DNA of 64,000 bases. Origin: Thiemannella venezuelensis. GTDB taxonomy: Bacteria; Actinomycetota; Actinomycetes; Streptosporangiales; Streptosporangiaceae. This document shows, piece by piece, positions 1-7,969 of this stretch. Below the pieces are notes generated by a model. It searched no databases, was not told where the DNA came from, and saw only the letters and a program-made list of their open reading frames with translations. The stretch is taken from positions 248,001-312,000 of the forward strand of contig NZ_JACHJJ010000005.1 in NCBI RefSeq assembly GCF_014203605.1, read 5' to 3'. A program made the position numbers and the translations under genes. Each line of letters opens with the position of its first letter. Within the stretch, counting starts at the first letter, position 1.

Positions 1-65
1 CGCACCGGCTGGGCCAGGGCGCCGAGCTCCGCGGGGAACCGGGGGGAGAGGGCGAGTCGGGGCAT
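1..65 (-). CDS. 5' end of a possible helicase gene (partial)
   Basis: Only the first 21 codons lie in the window; the gene runs off the left edge. The reading frame begins at an ATG three bases after the stop of the 700-residue protein upstream on the same strand, so the two are probably co-transcribed. The visible N-terminus (MPRLALSPRF...) resembles the start of actinobacterial UvrD-type helicases that carry a RelE-like N-terminal segment, but so few residues cannot prove this. It could equally be an unrelated protein. Confidence 0.4.
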   Translation of the reverse strand, partial: MPRLALSPRFPAELGALAQPV

Positions 66-68
66 CGG

Positions 69-2171
69 CTACGCCAGGAGGGACTGCAGGTCGCGGTCCC
101 CGCGCTCGCGCAGGCGGGTGAGGAGGTCGGGCAGGGTCACCGGTCCGCTCATCCCGACGCGGGTGGCGACGACGCGTGCGGCGTGCTCGGGGGTCTCGCA
201 GGGCGCGGTGTAGCCCACCAGGCGCAGCGCCCGCACGATCGGCTCCACTCCCGATCCCGCGGCGGGCAGGTGCCTGGCGCGCAGCACCCCCTCGTCGGAC
301 AGCGTAAGGAACAGGTGACTTCCCTCCTTGGCGCCCGCGTCCCGCAGCAGCGGGCCGAGCGAGTCCAGAACCGGCCGGTCCCGCCAGCTCAGGGTCAGCT
401 CGCCCACCGCGCTGCTGACCGTACGGCCGCCGCCGGGGGCCATGCCCAGGTAGGCGGCGAACCCGGTGGGCAGCGGGCACTCGGCGCCCTCGACGTGCTC
501 GGCGGTGACGTCGATCCTCAGCCACCAGCGGCCGTCCGGCTGGCGGAAGCAGCGCCGGGTGAGCGCCACGTCCTTGAGCGGGCGGAACGGGGACCGGGCC
601 TGCCCGGGCGCTCCGGCGGGCTCCTCGGCCGGACCGGGCTCCGAGGGCTCTCCGGCCGGTTCCCGGACCGGTCCCCGGTCCGGTTCCGGCGCGGGCTCCC
701 GGTCCGGTTCCGGCGCGGGCTCCCGGTCCGGTTCCGGCGCGGGCTCCCGGTCCGGTTCCGGCGCGGGCTCCCGGACCGGTCCGGGGTCCGGTGCCGGCAG
801 GGGTTCCCGGACGGGTTCCCAGGGCGCCTCCCCGGCCGGCCTCCCGGCCAGGGCCGTCGCCTGCGCCGTGCCGTTGAGGCGAAGGGCCGCGGGGTCGTTC
901 GCGCCGAGGATGCGCAACTGCGGGACGTTCTCCAGCCACTCCTTGGCGACCTCGGGATGGATGCCGAGGGAGGAGATCAGCTCCAGGGCGCGGCCGACGG
1001 TCGGGCGCTCGGCGCCGCTGATGAGATCCCGGGTGCGGTGCCGCAGGTCGGCGATGTCGCCGTCGACCAGCCAGTCGTCGACCAGGTGGTGGTCCGGGAG
1101 GGTGGCGAGCACGAACTGCCAGGCGGGCACGTCGAGGGAGCGGAGTTCGAGCGTGTGCCAGCCGGCCGCGCCGATCAGCCGGCTCCGGGGGGCCGCCTTG
1201 CCGAGGAGCGCCCGCAGCCCCGCGAGGTGCTCCCGGTACGGCTCCGCCTCGTCGGAGGCGAGCCATTCCTCCAGTCGCCGGCGCAGCTCGGCCTCGGTGT
1301 CGCGGATGACCTCGGGCCGGACCGCGAAGAGCTTGGCCAGCGCCTCGACGGCCGCGGGTTCGTCGCTGAACACCCGGTTCTGCGCGACGGCCCAGCTCGT
1401 GTCCTCCAGCCCGGTGAACACCCCGTCGAGAAGCGCGTGCAGATCCACGGGTCCGGGCGCCCGCCCGGCCTGCGGCGCCTCGGGCTCCGCCGGCGCCTCG
1501 GGTTCCGCCGGCGCCTCGGGTTCCGGCGCCGTCTCGGGCTCCGCCGTCTCGGGCTCCGCCGTCTCGGGCTCCGCGGCCGTCTCGGGCTCCGCGGCCGTCT
1601 CGGGTTCTGCGGCGGCCTCGGGCTCCGGCGTCTCGGGTTCCGGCGCCTCGGGCTCCGCGGCTGCTGCGGGTTCCGGCGCCTCGGGCTCCGCGGCCGGGGC
1701 GGCGGCCCCGGCGACGGCGGCCCCGGAGAGCGGGGGAACGCCGGGGGCCACGGCGGGAGCCGGGGCGAGGCGGGTGAAGACCGCCGAGAAGAGGGTCTGC
1801 AGGAGCGGACGGACCCGGACGAAGGGCTGGTCGCGGAGGCCGTGGCCGGTGAGGGCGAGCAGCCCGGGCCACGAGCCCGCGCGGTCGAGCGCGATGGCCG
1901 TGCAGGGCTCGTCGAGCTCCGCGGCCTCGTCGGGGTCCAGCACGTACAGGGCGGGCAGGACGTCGCCCACCGCCGCCGCGGGCCAGTGCCTCAGGGTGAT
2001 CTCCGCGAGCAGCTCGGCGAGCGCCGCGGGCGGCAGCACGGCGAGCACCCGGGAGAGCGGCAGGCTCCGCCACCAGGCGTCAGGAAGGCCGGGTTGCTCG
2101 CGCAGCGACGGGATCTCGGCCGCGTCGCTCCAGCGCAGCGGCGGCACGAGGTCGCTCAGACAGAAGTTCAT
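69..2171 (-). CDS. large acidic repeat-containing protein, sigma-region-4-like middle segment
   Basis: A 700-residue protein of unknown function with no signal peptide or membrane segment. Three folded parts are separated by low-complexity linkers: an N-terminal region (about 1-140), a middle region (about 240-440), and a C-terminal region (about 545-700). A long Glu-Pro-Ala linker (about 155-235) precedes the middle region and an (EPDREPAP)n linker precedes the C-terminal one. Around residue 270 the segment NRVFSDEP...FAVRPEVIRDTEAELRRR has the look of a sigma-factor region 4 helix-turn-helix. The next gene, 3 bases downstream, starts like a helicase, so a regulatory or nucleic-acid role is plausible but inferred. 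The ATG at 2171 is the first in-frame start. Confidence 0.75.
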   Translation of the reverse strand: MNFCLSDLVPPLRWSDAAEIPSLREQPGLPDAWWRSLPLSRVLAVLPPAALAELLAEITLRHWPAAAVGDVLPALYVLDPDEAAELDEPCTAIALDRAGSWPGLLALTGHGLRDQPFVRVRPLLQTLFSAVFTRLAPAPAVAPGVPPLSGAAVAGAAAPAAEPEAPEPAAAAEPEAPEPETPEPEAAAEPETAAEPETAAEPETAEPETAEPETAPEPEAPAEPEAPAEPEAPQAGRAPGPVDLHALLDGVFTGLEDTSWAVAQNRVFSDEPAAVEALAKLFAVRPEVIRDTEAELRRRLEEWLASDEAEPYREHLAGLRALLGKAAPRSRLIGAAGWHTLELRSLDVPAWQFVLATLPDHHLVDDWLVDGDIADLRHRTRDLISGAERPTVGRALELISSLGIHPEVAKEWLENVPQLRILGANDPAALRLNGTAQATALAGRPAGEAPWEPVREPLPAPDPGPVREPAPEPDREPAPEPDREPAPEPDREPAPEPDRGPVREPAGEPSEPGPAEEPAGAPGQARSPFRPLKDVALTRRCFRQPDGRWWLRIDVTAEHVEGAECPLPTGFAAYLGMAPGGGRTVSSAVGELTLSWRDRPVLDSLGPLLRDAGAKEGSHLFLTLSDEGVLRARHLPAAGSGVEPIVRALRLVGYTAPCETPEHAARVVATRVGMSGPVTLPDLLTRLRERGDRDLQSLLA
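677..772. repeat. 24-bp tandem repeat, four perfect copies, inside a CDS
   Basis: Four identical 24-bp units (GGTCCGGTTCCGGCGCGGGC plus TCCC on the + strand) occupy 677-700, 701-724, 725-748 and 749-772. On the minus strand they encode an eight-residue EPDREPAP-type repeat in the linker of the 700-residue protein. Perfect identity at synonymous positions points to recent expansion by slippage or unequal recombination, so copy number may vary between strains. Confidence 0.9.
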
Positions 2172-2226
2172 CCGTTCCCTTCACCAGCCCCTCAAGCCGC
2201 CCGCTCCACCTCGCCGCTGGATAACG

Positions 2227-2251
2227 AGACTTATGGAACAGACCATAGTCT
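2227..2251. promoter_or_regulatory. imperfect dyad upstream of the 700-residue gene
   Basis: AGACTTATGG and CCATAGTCT flank a six-base spacer in the gap between the methyltransferase stop and the start of the 700-residue gene. The arms match except for one extra base. Its position about 60 bases upstream of the start at 2171 suits an operator or promoter-proximal hairpin. No regulator can be assigned from sequence. Confidence 0.35.
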
Positions 2252-2279
2252 GGCAAATCGTCCCAGCGCACGGGTCAGG

Positions 2280-3056
2280 TCAGCGGCGTACGGCGGCGAA
2301 CCTCAGCCGGACGTAGTCGGCCATCCAGCCGGTCTCCCGCCGCAGTGCGGGCGCTGCCAGCTCGTTCACCCGGCGGAGCAGCGAATCGGCCAGCTCCGGG
2401 GGCACTCCCCGCAGCAGCGAACCGGCGAACATCCGCACCCAGTCCGCCGCGCCGTTGGGGCACTCGTCAAGTGGAGTCGGCCGGTCGAAGTACTCCAGAA
2501 TGCGGACGGTGAACCCGCCCTGCTCCAGCCGGGTGGCGTACTCGGCCGGGGTGGGGAAGTACCACGGCAGGTCGGGCTCGCGCAGCCCGTGCTCCCGCCA
2601 CGCGGTGGAGACCGCCGCGGTCAGCGCGGCGCAGTTGCCCGCGCCGCCCATCTCGGCCACGAACCGGCCGCCCGGGGCGAGCGCCTCGCGGACGCTGGCG
2701 ATCACCGCGTCCGGGTGCCGTGCCATCCAGTGCAGGGCCGCGTTGGAGAAGACCGCGTCGTACGGCTGGGCGAGCACGAAGTCGTGGCCGTCGCCGACGA
2801 TGAAGTCCAGGCCGGGATACTGGGCCAGGGCCTTCTCGATCATCGCCTGGGAGCCGTCGATCCCCAGGACGTGCGCGCCCCGGGAGGCGATCTCGGCGGT
2901 CAGCACGCCGGTGCCGCAGCCGAGGTCCACGATGCGCTCGCCGGGTTGCGGGTCGAGGAGGTCGAGAAGCGGGGCGCCGTGCGCCGAGACGTAACCGAAG
3001 CTGCTGTCATAGGTGCGAGCGTTCCACCTCATCAAGCTCGGCGTATCGTATCGCAA
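2280..3056 (-). CDS. class I SAM-dependent methyltransferase
   Basis: A 258-residue Rossmann-fold methyltransferase. Motif I (VDLGCGTGVL) lies at about residues 43-52, followed by the acidic ribose-binding position in GIDGS and the motif-IV-like AVFSNAALHWM at about 100. The HWM tripeptide and overall length resemble trans-aconitate 2-methyltransferase-type small-molecule enzymes, but the substrate cannot be read from sequence. An alternative start is the ATG eight codons in (3032), which gives the WNARTYDSS start usual in the family; neither start has a clear Shine-Dalgarno sequence. It lies upstream of the 700-residue gene on the same strand, with a 108-base gap. Confidence 0.85.
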   Translation of the reverse strand: MRYDTPSLMRWNARTYDSSFGYVSAHGAPLLDLLDPQPGERIVDLGCGTGVLTAEIASRGAHVLGIDGSQAMIEKALAQYPGLDFIVGDGHDFVLAQPYDAVFSNAALHWMARHPDAVIASVREALAPGGRFVAEMGGAGNCAALTAAVSTAWREHGLREPDLPWYFPTPAEYATRLEQGGFTVRILEYFDRPTPLDECPNGAADWVRMFAGSLLRGVPPELADSLLRRVNELAAPALRRETGWMADYVRLRFAAVRR

Positions 3057-3164
3057 GACGATCAGCTCACATTCTGAGACGACGCGGCCTCGTGCCGGTA
3101 CTCACCAGACACTTTAAAGCCTCAGGCATGTCGCGACATATCAGTCCCGCCAGTCCCTCCCGCC

Positions 3165-4292
3165 TCACGACCCCTCGACGGTCCCGGCCCACTCGCGCCG
3201 GAGGTACGCCTTGGCGGCGTCGGTCTCCGGAACGGTCATGATCACCGGTCTGGCGGCCGTCGCCGGGAGCCGCCGGGCGAGGTCGGCGTCCAGCGTGCCG
3301 CGCATCCGCATCGCCTCCATGCGGGCGGGCCGGGCGTAGCCCTTCAGGAACAGGTTCTGGCCCCGGTCGGAGAGGAGGTACTCCTGCCAGAGCCGGGCCG
3401 CGGCCGGGTGCGGGGCGTTCTTGCTGACGGCCTGGACGTAGTAGGCGCCGAGCGCCCTGCCGCCCGGGATCGCGACCTTCCAGCCCGGTCCGCCGTCCGT
3501 CTCCTTGGCGGCGCGCGCGGCGTTGAGGAAGTCCCAGTCGAGGACGACCGAGGGCGGCTGCCCCGCCGCGGCGAGGTTCCCGGCCTCCTTCAGCCGGCCG
3601 AAGAACTCCACGCCCCGCTCCGCGTCGGCCCGGTCCCCGCGCTTCCCGCCGCTCCCGGCGTCCCCGGCGCCCTCGTCGAGCGAGGCCGCCATCACGGCGC
3701 CGAAGGCGGCCGCGCTCTGCCGGGGGTCGCCGGGCAGCCAGACGCTGTGGCCGGGCTTCAGAAGGTCGGCGTAGGAGGCCGGGGCGGTGACCCTGCGGGA
3801 GTCGTAGCCGATGGACATGTAGCCGCCGTAGGCGGCGTACCACGAGCCCTCGGCGTCCTTCAGCTCGTCGGGGATGTCCTGCCAGCCCCGCACCTTGTAG
3901 GGGGCGAAGGAGCCGGCGTTGGCCACCGCCACCTCCAGGCTCAGGTCGAACACGTCCGGCCGGAGCGTCTCGGCGGCCTCGATCTGCCGCAGGCTGCCGG
4001 CGCCGGGTTCGAGCTCGGTGACCTTGATCCCGTACTCCTCGGAGAAGGAGTCGATGATCTCGCCGTAGTTCACCCAGTCGCGCGCCAGCGCGATGACGGT
4101 GAGCGAGCCTTCCTTCCGTGCCGCCTCGACGAGGCGTTCCATGCTCGTGAAGCCCTCCGCGAGGGAGGCGGCCTGGAGTTTCACCGGAGGAAGCTTCCCG
4201 CCCCGGTCCTCGCCCGGAGGAGCCGCCGGGGCGCTGCACCCGGCGATCGTGGCGAGGAGGAGCGCTGCGGCGGCGATGCTGCGTACGGTCAC
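3165..4292 (-). CDS. ABC-transporter solute-binding lipoprotein, orphan
   Basis: A 375-residue extracellular solute-binding protein. The N-terminus has a hydrophobic segment ending in a lipobox (ATIAGC, Cys about residue 19), so the mature protein should be lipid-anchored outside the membrane. The body resembles periplasmic binding protein type 2 folds of the Fe3+/thiamine/polyamine group (GSLTVIALARDW near the N-terminus, SNGVDW-like ligand regions later). No permease or ATPase gene is adjacent, so it is either an orphan receptor or works with a transporter elsewhere. The start is a GTG directly before the signal sequence. The ligand is unknown. Confidence 0.8.
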   Translation of the reverse strand: MTVRSIAAAALLLATIAGCSAPAAPPGEDRGGKLPPVKLQAASLAEGFTSMERLVEAARKEGSLTVIALARDWVNYGEIIDSFSEEYGIKVTELEPGAGSLRQIEAAETLRPDVFDLSLEVAVANAGSFAPYKVRGWQDIPDELKDAEGSWYAAYGGYMSIGYDSRRVTAPASYADLLKPGHSVWLPGDPRQSAAAFGAVMAASLDEGAGDAGSGGKRGDRADAERGVEFFGRLKEAGNLAAAGQPPSVVLDWDFLNAARAAKETDGGPGWKVAIPGGRALGAYYVQAVSKNAPHPAAARLWQEYLLSDRGQNLFLKGYARPARMEAMRMRGTLDADLARRLPATAARPVIMTVPETDAAKAYLRREWAGTVEGS

Positions 4293-4356
4293 GCGCCGGA
4301 TACTTCTCCCGGCGGCGGGAGCGGTCGAGGAGGCGCGAGCCTTCTTGGTGAACGGC

Positions 4357-4581
4357 TTACGCCGGTTTCATGACAACCTTGGCCGCGGCGAGGGTCTCCT
4401 CGGGGATCTCGACGAGGCTGCCGTCGCGCCTGCGCACGCCGAGCACGCCGTCCCGCCAGAACTCCAGCTCGCCCACGGCGTCGCGGAAGCCCTCCGGGAC
4501 CCGTCGCCGGGTGGTGACCCTTTTCCCCACGTCAGCAGGGGTTATCGTGATATTCAGCCGAGCGCCGAAGGCGGGGGACAC
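4357..4581 (-). CDS. small SH3-like protein (Rv0428c N-domain type)
   Basis: A 74-residue protein rich in beta-strand residues. It resembles the SH3-like N-terminal domain found before GNAT acetyltransferase domains in actinobacterial Rv0428c-type proteins, with motifs such as DVGKRVTTRRR and GELEFWRDGVLGVRRRDG. Here the domain stands alone with no acetyltransferase part. The GTG start is preceded by a strong GGGAGGGGG ribosome-binding site. It is divergent from fdxA. Function is unknown. Confidence 0.7.
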   Translation of the reverse strand: MSPAFGARLNITITPADVGKRVTTRRRVPEGFRDAVGELEFWRDGVLGVRRRDGSLVEIPEETLAAAKVVMKPA

Positions 4582-4690
4582 CCCGGAGTACCCCCTCCCG
4601 TTTCAGAGATGTGGCGGGCACGGCAATACTAGGGCGTAGCAACCCGCGGTCGAAGTCGTGCCTAGGTGCGTAAAGAAGAAGGAGCCCGAG

Positions 4691-5017
4691 GTGACCTACG
4701 TCATCGCGCAGCCTTGCGTGGACGTCCTGGACAAGGCGTGCATCGAGGAGTGCCCCGTCGATTGCATCTACGAGGGCGAGCGCATGCTCTACATCCACCC
4801 CGACGAGTGCGTGGACTGCGGCGCGTGCGAACCCGTCTGCCCCGTTGAGGCGATCTTCTACGAGGACGACCTTCCCGAGCAGTGGAAGGACTTCTACAAG
4901 GCCAACGTGGACTTCTTCGAGGACCTGGGGTCGCCCGGCGGCGCCTCCAAGGTCGGCAAGATCGAGAAGGACCACCCGGTCGTCGCGGCCCTGCCTCCGC
5001 AGGCCGAGGGCCACTAG
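4691..5017 (+). CDS. fdxA: seven-iron ferredoxin
   Basis: A 108-residue 7Fe ferredoxin carrying one [3Fe-4S] and one [4Fe-4S] cluster, a small cytosolic electron carrier. The N-terminal half has the typical spacing C-x7-C-x3-C-x3-C ([20 protein letters not shown], then CPVDC) followed by [16 protein letters not shown]. The acidic C-terminal extension ([17 protein letters not shown]) is also characteristic. The GTG at 4691 is chosen because AAGAAGGAG lies just upstream and homologues begin TYVI; an upstream in-frame start at 4658 lacks such a site. dapC follows, an arrangement I recall from Mycobacterium (Rv1177-Rv1178) and Streptomyces. Confidence 0.95.
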   Translation: MTYVIAQPCVDVLDKACIEECPVDCIYEGERMLYIHPDECVDCGACEPVCPVEAIFYEDDLPEQWKDFYKANVDFFEDLGSPGGASKVGKIEKDHPVVAALPPQAEGH

Positions 5018-5188
5018 AACCACCGGACCCGGCGGGCCCACCAGGCGTGCCGGGTCCACCGGCCCACCCGGGCCGCCGGAGAGCAGACGCGGGCGGTGGC
5101 CCGGCGCGCACCGCGCCGCCCCGCCCGCGTGTTCCAACGACGACCTTCCCCCGCTCCTGCCGGGCGGGGCACGCCAGCGGGGAGAACC

Positions 5189-6268
5189 GTGATCGGGCTG
5201 CCGGATTTTCCGTGGGATCGGCTCACGCCGTACAAGGAGCTGGCACAGGCGCATGACGGCGGGATCGTCGACCTGTCCGTGGGCACCCCCGTCGACCCGG
5301 TGCCCGAGCTCGTACGGCGGGCACTGGCCGACGCCTCCGACAGCCCCGGCTACCCGCTGACCTACGGCACCGAGCGGCTGCGCGCCGCCGCGGCCGGATG
5401 GCTCCGGCGCCGGCACGGCGTCGTCCTCGACCAGGCGGACGTGCTGCCGCTGATCGGCTCCAAGGAGTTCGTGGCCTGGCTGCCGACGCTGCTCGGCGTC
5501 GGCCCGGGGCAGCGGGTGGTCTTCCCCGAGCTGGCCTACCCCACCTACGACGTGGGCGCGCGCCTGGCGGGCGCGGAGCCGTACGCCACCGACGGGCTGC
5601 TCGCGCTCGGGCCCGAGCGGGTCCCGCTGGTCTGGGTGAACTCCCCGTCCAACCCGACCGGCCGGGTGCTGCCCGCCGAGCACCTGCGCAAGGTCGTCTC
5701 CTGGGCGCGCGAGCACGGCGCGATCGTGGCCTCCGACGAGTGCTACATCGAGCTGGGCTGGGAGGAGCAGCCGATCTCGATCCTGCATCCGGACGTCTGC
5801 GGCGGCTCGCACGAGGGACTGCTCGCGGTGCACTCGCTCTCCAAGCGCTCCAACCTGGCGGGCTACCGCGCCGGGTTCGCCGCGGGGGACCCCGCGCTGG
5901 TCCGGCGGCTGCTGGAGGTCCGCAAGCACGCGGGCATGATCGTTCCCGCCCCGGTCCAGGCGGCGATGACCGCGGCGCTGGACGACGACGCGCACGCCGA
6001 GGAGCAGCGGGCCCGCTACGCCGCGCGGCGCGCGGTGCTCCGCCCCGCGCTGGAGGCGGCCGGCTGGCGGATCGAGCACTCCGCCGCGGGCCTGTACCTG
6101 TGGGCGTCCAACGGCGAGGGGTGCTGGGACCAGGTGCGCGCGCTGGCGGAGAAGGGCGTCCTCGTCGCCCCGGGCGACTTCTACGGCGAGGCCGGGAGCA
6201 GGCACGTCCGGATCGCCGTCACCGCGACCGACGAACGCGTCGATGCGGCGGTGCGCCGCCTCCAGTAG
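5189..6268 (+). CDS. dapC: N-succinyldiaminopimelate aminotransferase
   Basis: A 359-residue fold-type I PLP aminotransferase of the actinobacterial DapC group, which transaminates N-succinyl-2-amino-6-oxopimelate in lysine and meso-diaminopimelate synthesis. Visible features are the substrate/cofactor motif NSPSNPTGR, the PLP-contacting SDECY, and the Schiff-base lysine in SLSKRSNLAGYR, with the C-terminal arginine in SRHVRIAVT. The GTG at 5189 is chosen for the adjacent GGGGAGAA. It follows fdxA by 171 bases and the pathway partner dapE is about 1.7 kb downstream. Confidence 0.92.
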   Translation: MIGLPDFPWDRLTPYKELAQAHDGGIVDLSVGTPVDPVPELVRRALADASDSPGYPLTYGTERLRAAAAGWLRRRHGVVLDQADVLPLIGSKEFVAWLPTLLGVGPGQRVVFPELAYPTYDVGARLAGAEPYATDGLLALGPERVPLVWVNSPSNPTGRVLPAEHLRKVVSWAREHGAIVASDECYIELGWEEQPISILHPDVCGGSHEGLLAVHSLSKRSNLAGYRAGFAAGDPALVRRLLEVRKHAGMIVPAPVQAAMTAALDDDAHAEEQRARYAARRAVLRPALEAAGWRIEHSAAGLYLWASNGEGCWDQVRALAEKGVLVAPGDFYGEAGSRHVRIAVTATDERVDAAVRRLQ

Positions 6269-6279
6269 GATCCCGCGGC

Positions 6280-6987
6280 ATGACCCCTGCGGTCGCCGTG
6301 ATCCTCGGACTGAGCGTGATCACCGTGGTCCTGCTGCTGGGCGCGTTCTACGCGACCACGCGCCAGGACCGCAGGACGCGCGAGGCCGGGGCCCCCGGCG
6401 AGACCCCCTCCCCGCCGGTCGAGGCCGAGCGGTCGCCCCCGCCCGTGCAGGACACGGGCCACGTCGGCATCGACTACCCCGACCCCCGCACGATCCGGGT
6501 GGGCGACACGATCGACTGCCAGGGGACGCGGGCCCGCGTCCTCGGCGCGCTGTACGTGTCGTGCCAGGGCGTGCAGTGGACCGAGTACCTCCTGGACGAC
6601 GGCACCCGCCGCCACCGGTGGCTCTCGGTCGAGACCCGCTCCGGCTCCGCCCCGGACGACGCCCCCCACCTCGAGGTGCTGCTGTGGACGCCGGTCCCCG
6701 CGGAGGGGATGATCCCGGCCAAGACGATGATCGTCGTCGAGGGCGTGGAGTTCTTCCCGGGGGACCGGGGCACCGCGGCCTTCCGCTCGGAGGGGTACAC
6801 CGGGATGCCGGACCGGGGCCTGCTGGACTTCGCCGACTACCGCGCGGCCGACGGCCGGCTGCTCTCCTTCGAGCGGCTCCAGGGCGAGCCGTGGAACTCC
6901 TGCTACGCCCAGCCGCTCCCACCGGGCTCGATCACCATCGAGAAGAAGGGGGAGGGCGCCGCGGGCTCCTCGCCGAGGACTCCCTAG
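6280..6987 (+). CDS. DUF4178 domain protein with N-terminal membrane anchor
   Basis: A 235-residue protein with one N-terminal transmembrane helix (about residues 4-22, AVILGLSVITVVLLLGAF), a short proline-rich linker, then a DUF4178-like domain (RTIRVGDTIDCQGTRARVLG..., EYLLDDGTRRHRWLSVE). The domain is beta-rich and of unknown biochemical function; in other bacteria DUF4178 genes often sit near polyamine-synthase-like and membrane-protein genes. It starts 11 bases after dapC, so co-transcription is likely. Confidence 0.75.
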   Translation: MTPAVAVILGLSVITVVLLLGAFYATTRQDRRTREAGAPGETPSPPVEAERSPPPVQDTGHVGIDYPDPRTIRVGDTIDCQGTRARVLGALYVSCQGVQWTEYLLDDGTRRHRWLSVETRSGSAPDDAPHLEVLLWTPVPAEGMIPAKTMIVVEGVEFFPGDRGTAAFRSEGYTGMPDRGLLDFADYRAADGRLLSFERLQGEPWNSCYAQPLPPGSITIEKKGEGAAGSSPRTP

Positions 6988-6999
6988 GAGATCCGGACC

Positions 7000-7836
7000 C
7001 TAGGAGATCCGGACCCGGTCCGCGGAGGCCTCGGCGTCGGGCTGCCAGCCGCCCTCCTCGCCTTCTGCCACGTTCCAGACGCGGTCGTCGTAGCGGATCG
7101 TGCTCAGGCCGTACTTCTGGGCGTGGGCGAGGGACCAGGTGGCGATCAGCCAGCCGCGCCTGCGCGAGGAGGCGGCGAGGGTGGTCCCGGAACCCAGGGT
7201 GCGGGCCAGCTCCCGCTCGGCCTCGCCCGGCGCGGGGCTGGGCGCGGGCGTCTCCTCGCCGCCCTCCGGCGGGAACCAGCAGTGCACCGCGTGCGGCACC
7301 CGGCCGGTGAACGCCCCGGCCAGGACCTTCGCGTTCTCCTCGTGCTGGGCGTACAGCGAGCCGTCGGCCGAGCGCTGCACCTCCTGGGCGGCCTCGTGCA
7401 GCGGGATCTTCCGGTAGTCCTTCACCTTCACCAGCGCGGCGAAGAACTTGCCGGAGGCGTAGACCGGATCGATCAGCTGCTCCGGCTTCCCCCAGCCCTG
7501 CGAGGGACGCTGCTGGAACACCCCGACGGAGTCGCGGTCGCCGAACGGCAGGTTGTACAGCTTGGACTCCTGGATGCCCGTGGCGTAGGCGATCACGACG
7601 GCCCGCTCGGGGAGCTTGCGGCGGTGGGCCACCCCGGCGATCGCCGCGGCCACCTGGGCCTGCTCGATCTCCAGGTCGAGGGTCCCGTCCGGAGTGGTGA
7701 TCCTGCAGCCCTCCCCCGCCAGGCTCTTCCTGCCGATCCAGTTGATCAGCGCGAAGACGCCCGCGGTGATGGCCACCGCAAGCACGGTCACGATCGCGAT
7801 GATCGCGATGACATCCCTGGAGAACGGCCGCCGCAC
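7000..7836 (-). CDS. membrane-anchored lysozyme-like (transglycosylase-fold) protein
   Basis: A 278-residue protein with an N-terminal membrane helix (IAIIAIVTVLAVAITAGVFA) and an extracellular domain. The segment GIQESKLYNLPFGDRDS followed by GVFQQRPSQGWG resembles soluble lytic transglycosylases, where a catalytic Glu is followed by a G-x-F/M-Q motif; Glu in IQESK would be the catalytic candidate. Members are frequently misnamed heavy-metal transporters. Peptidoglycan cleavage is therefore an inference. The start is taken as the GTG encoding VRRPFSRDV, since further upstream codons overlap the divergent dapE promoter region. Confidence 0.7.
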   Translation of the reverse strand: MRRPFSRDVIAIIAIVTVLAVAITAGVFALINWIGRKSLAGEGCRITTPDGTLDLEIEQAQVAAAIAGVAHRRKLPERAVVIAYATGIQESKLYNLPFGDRDSVGVFQQRPSQGWGKPEQLIDPVYASGKFFAALVKVKDYRKIPLHEAAQEVQRSADGSLYAQHEENAKVLAGAFTGRVPHAVHCWFPPEGGEETPAPSPAPGEAERELARTLGSGTTLAASSRRRGWLIATWSLAHAQKYGLSTIRYDDRVWNVAEGEEGGWQPDAEASADRVRIS

Positions 7837-7969
7837 GCTGAAGAACCTACATGCCCCCGGCCGGTGTGCGGTTCGCGAAGGCCGTATCGGCAGGGAGTCC
7901 GGGGCCGCGGGGCCCGGCCGGCCGAGGCGCGTTCCGGCGGGGCGCGGCGGCGGCGGTAGGGTCGCGGGC

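Noticed and set aside
183-3077. A 964-residue + strand open frame over the first genes
   Set aside because: Low-complexity Arg/Gly-rich shadow of the minus-strand 700-residue and methyltransferase genes.
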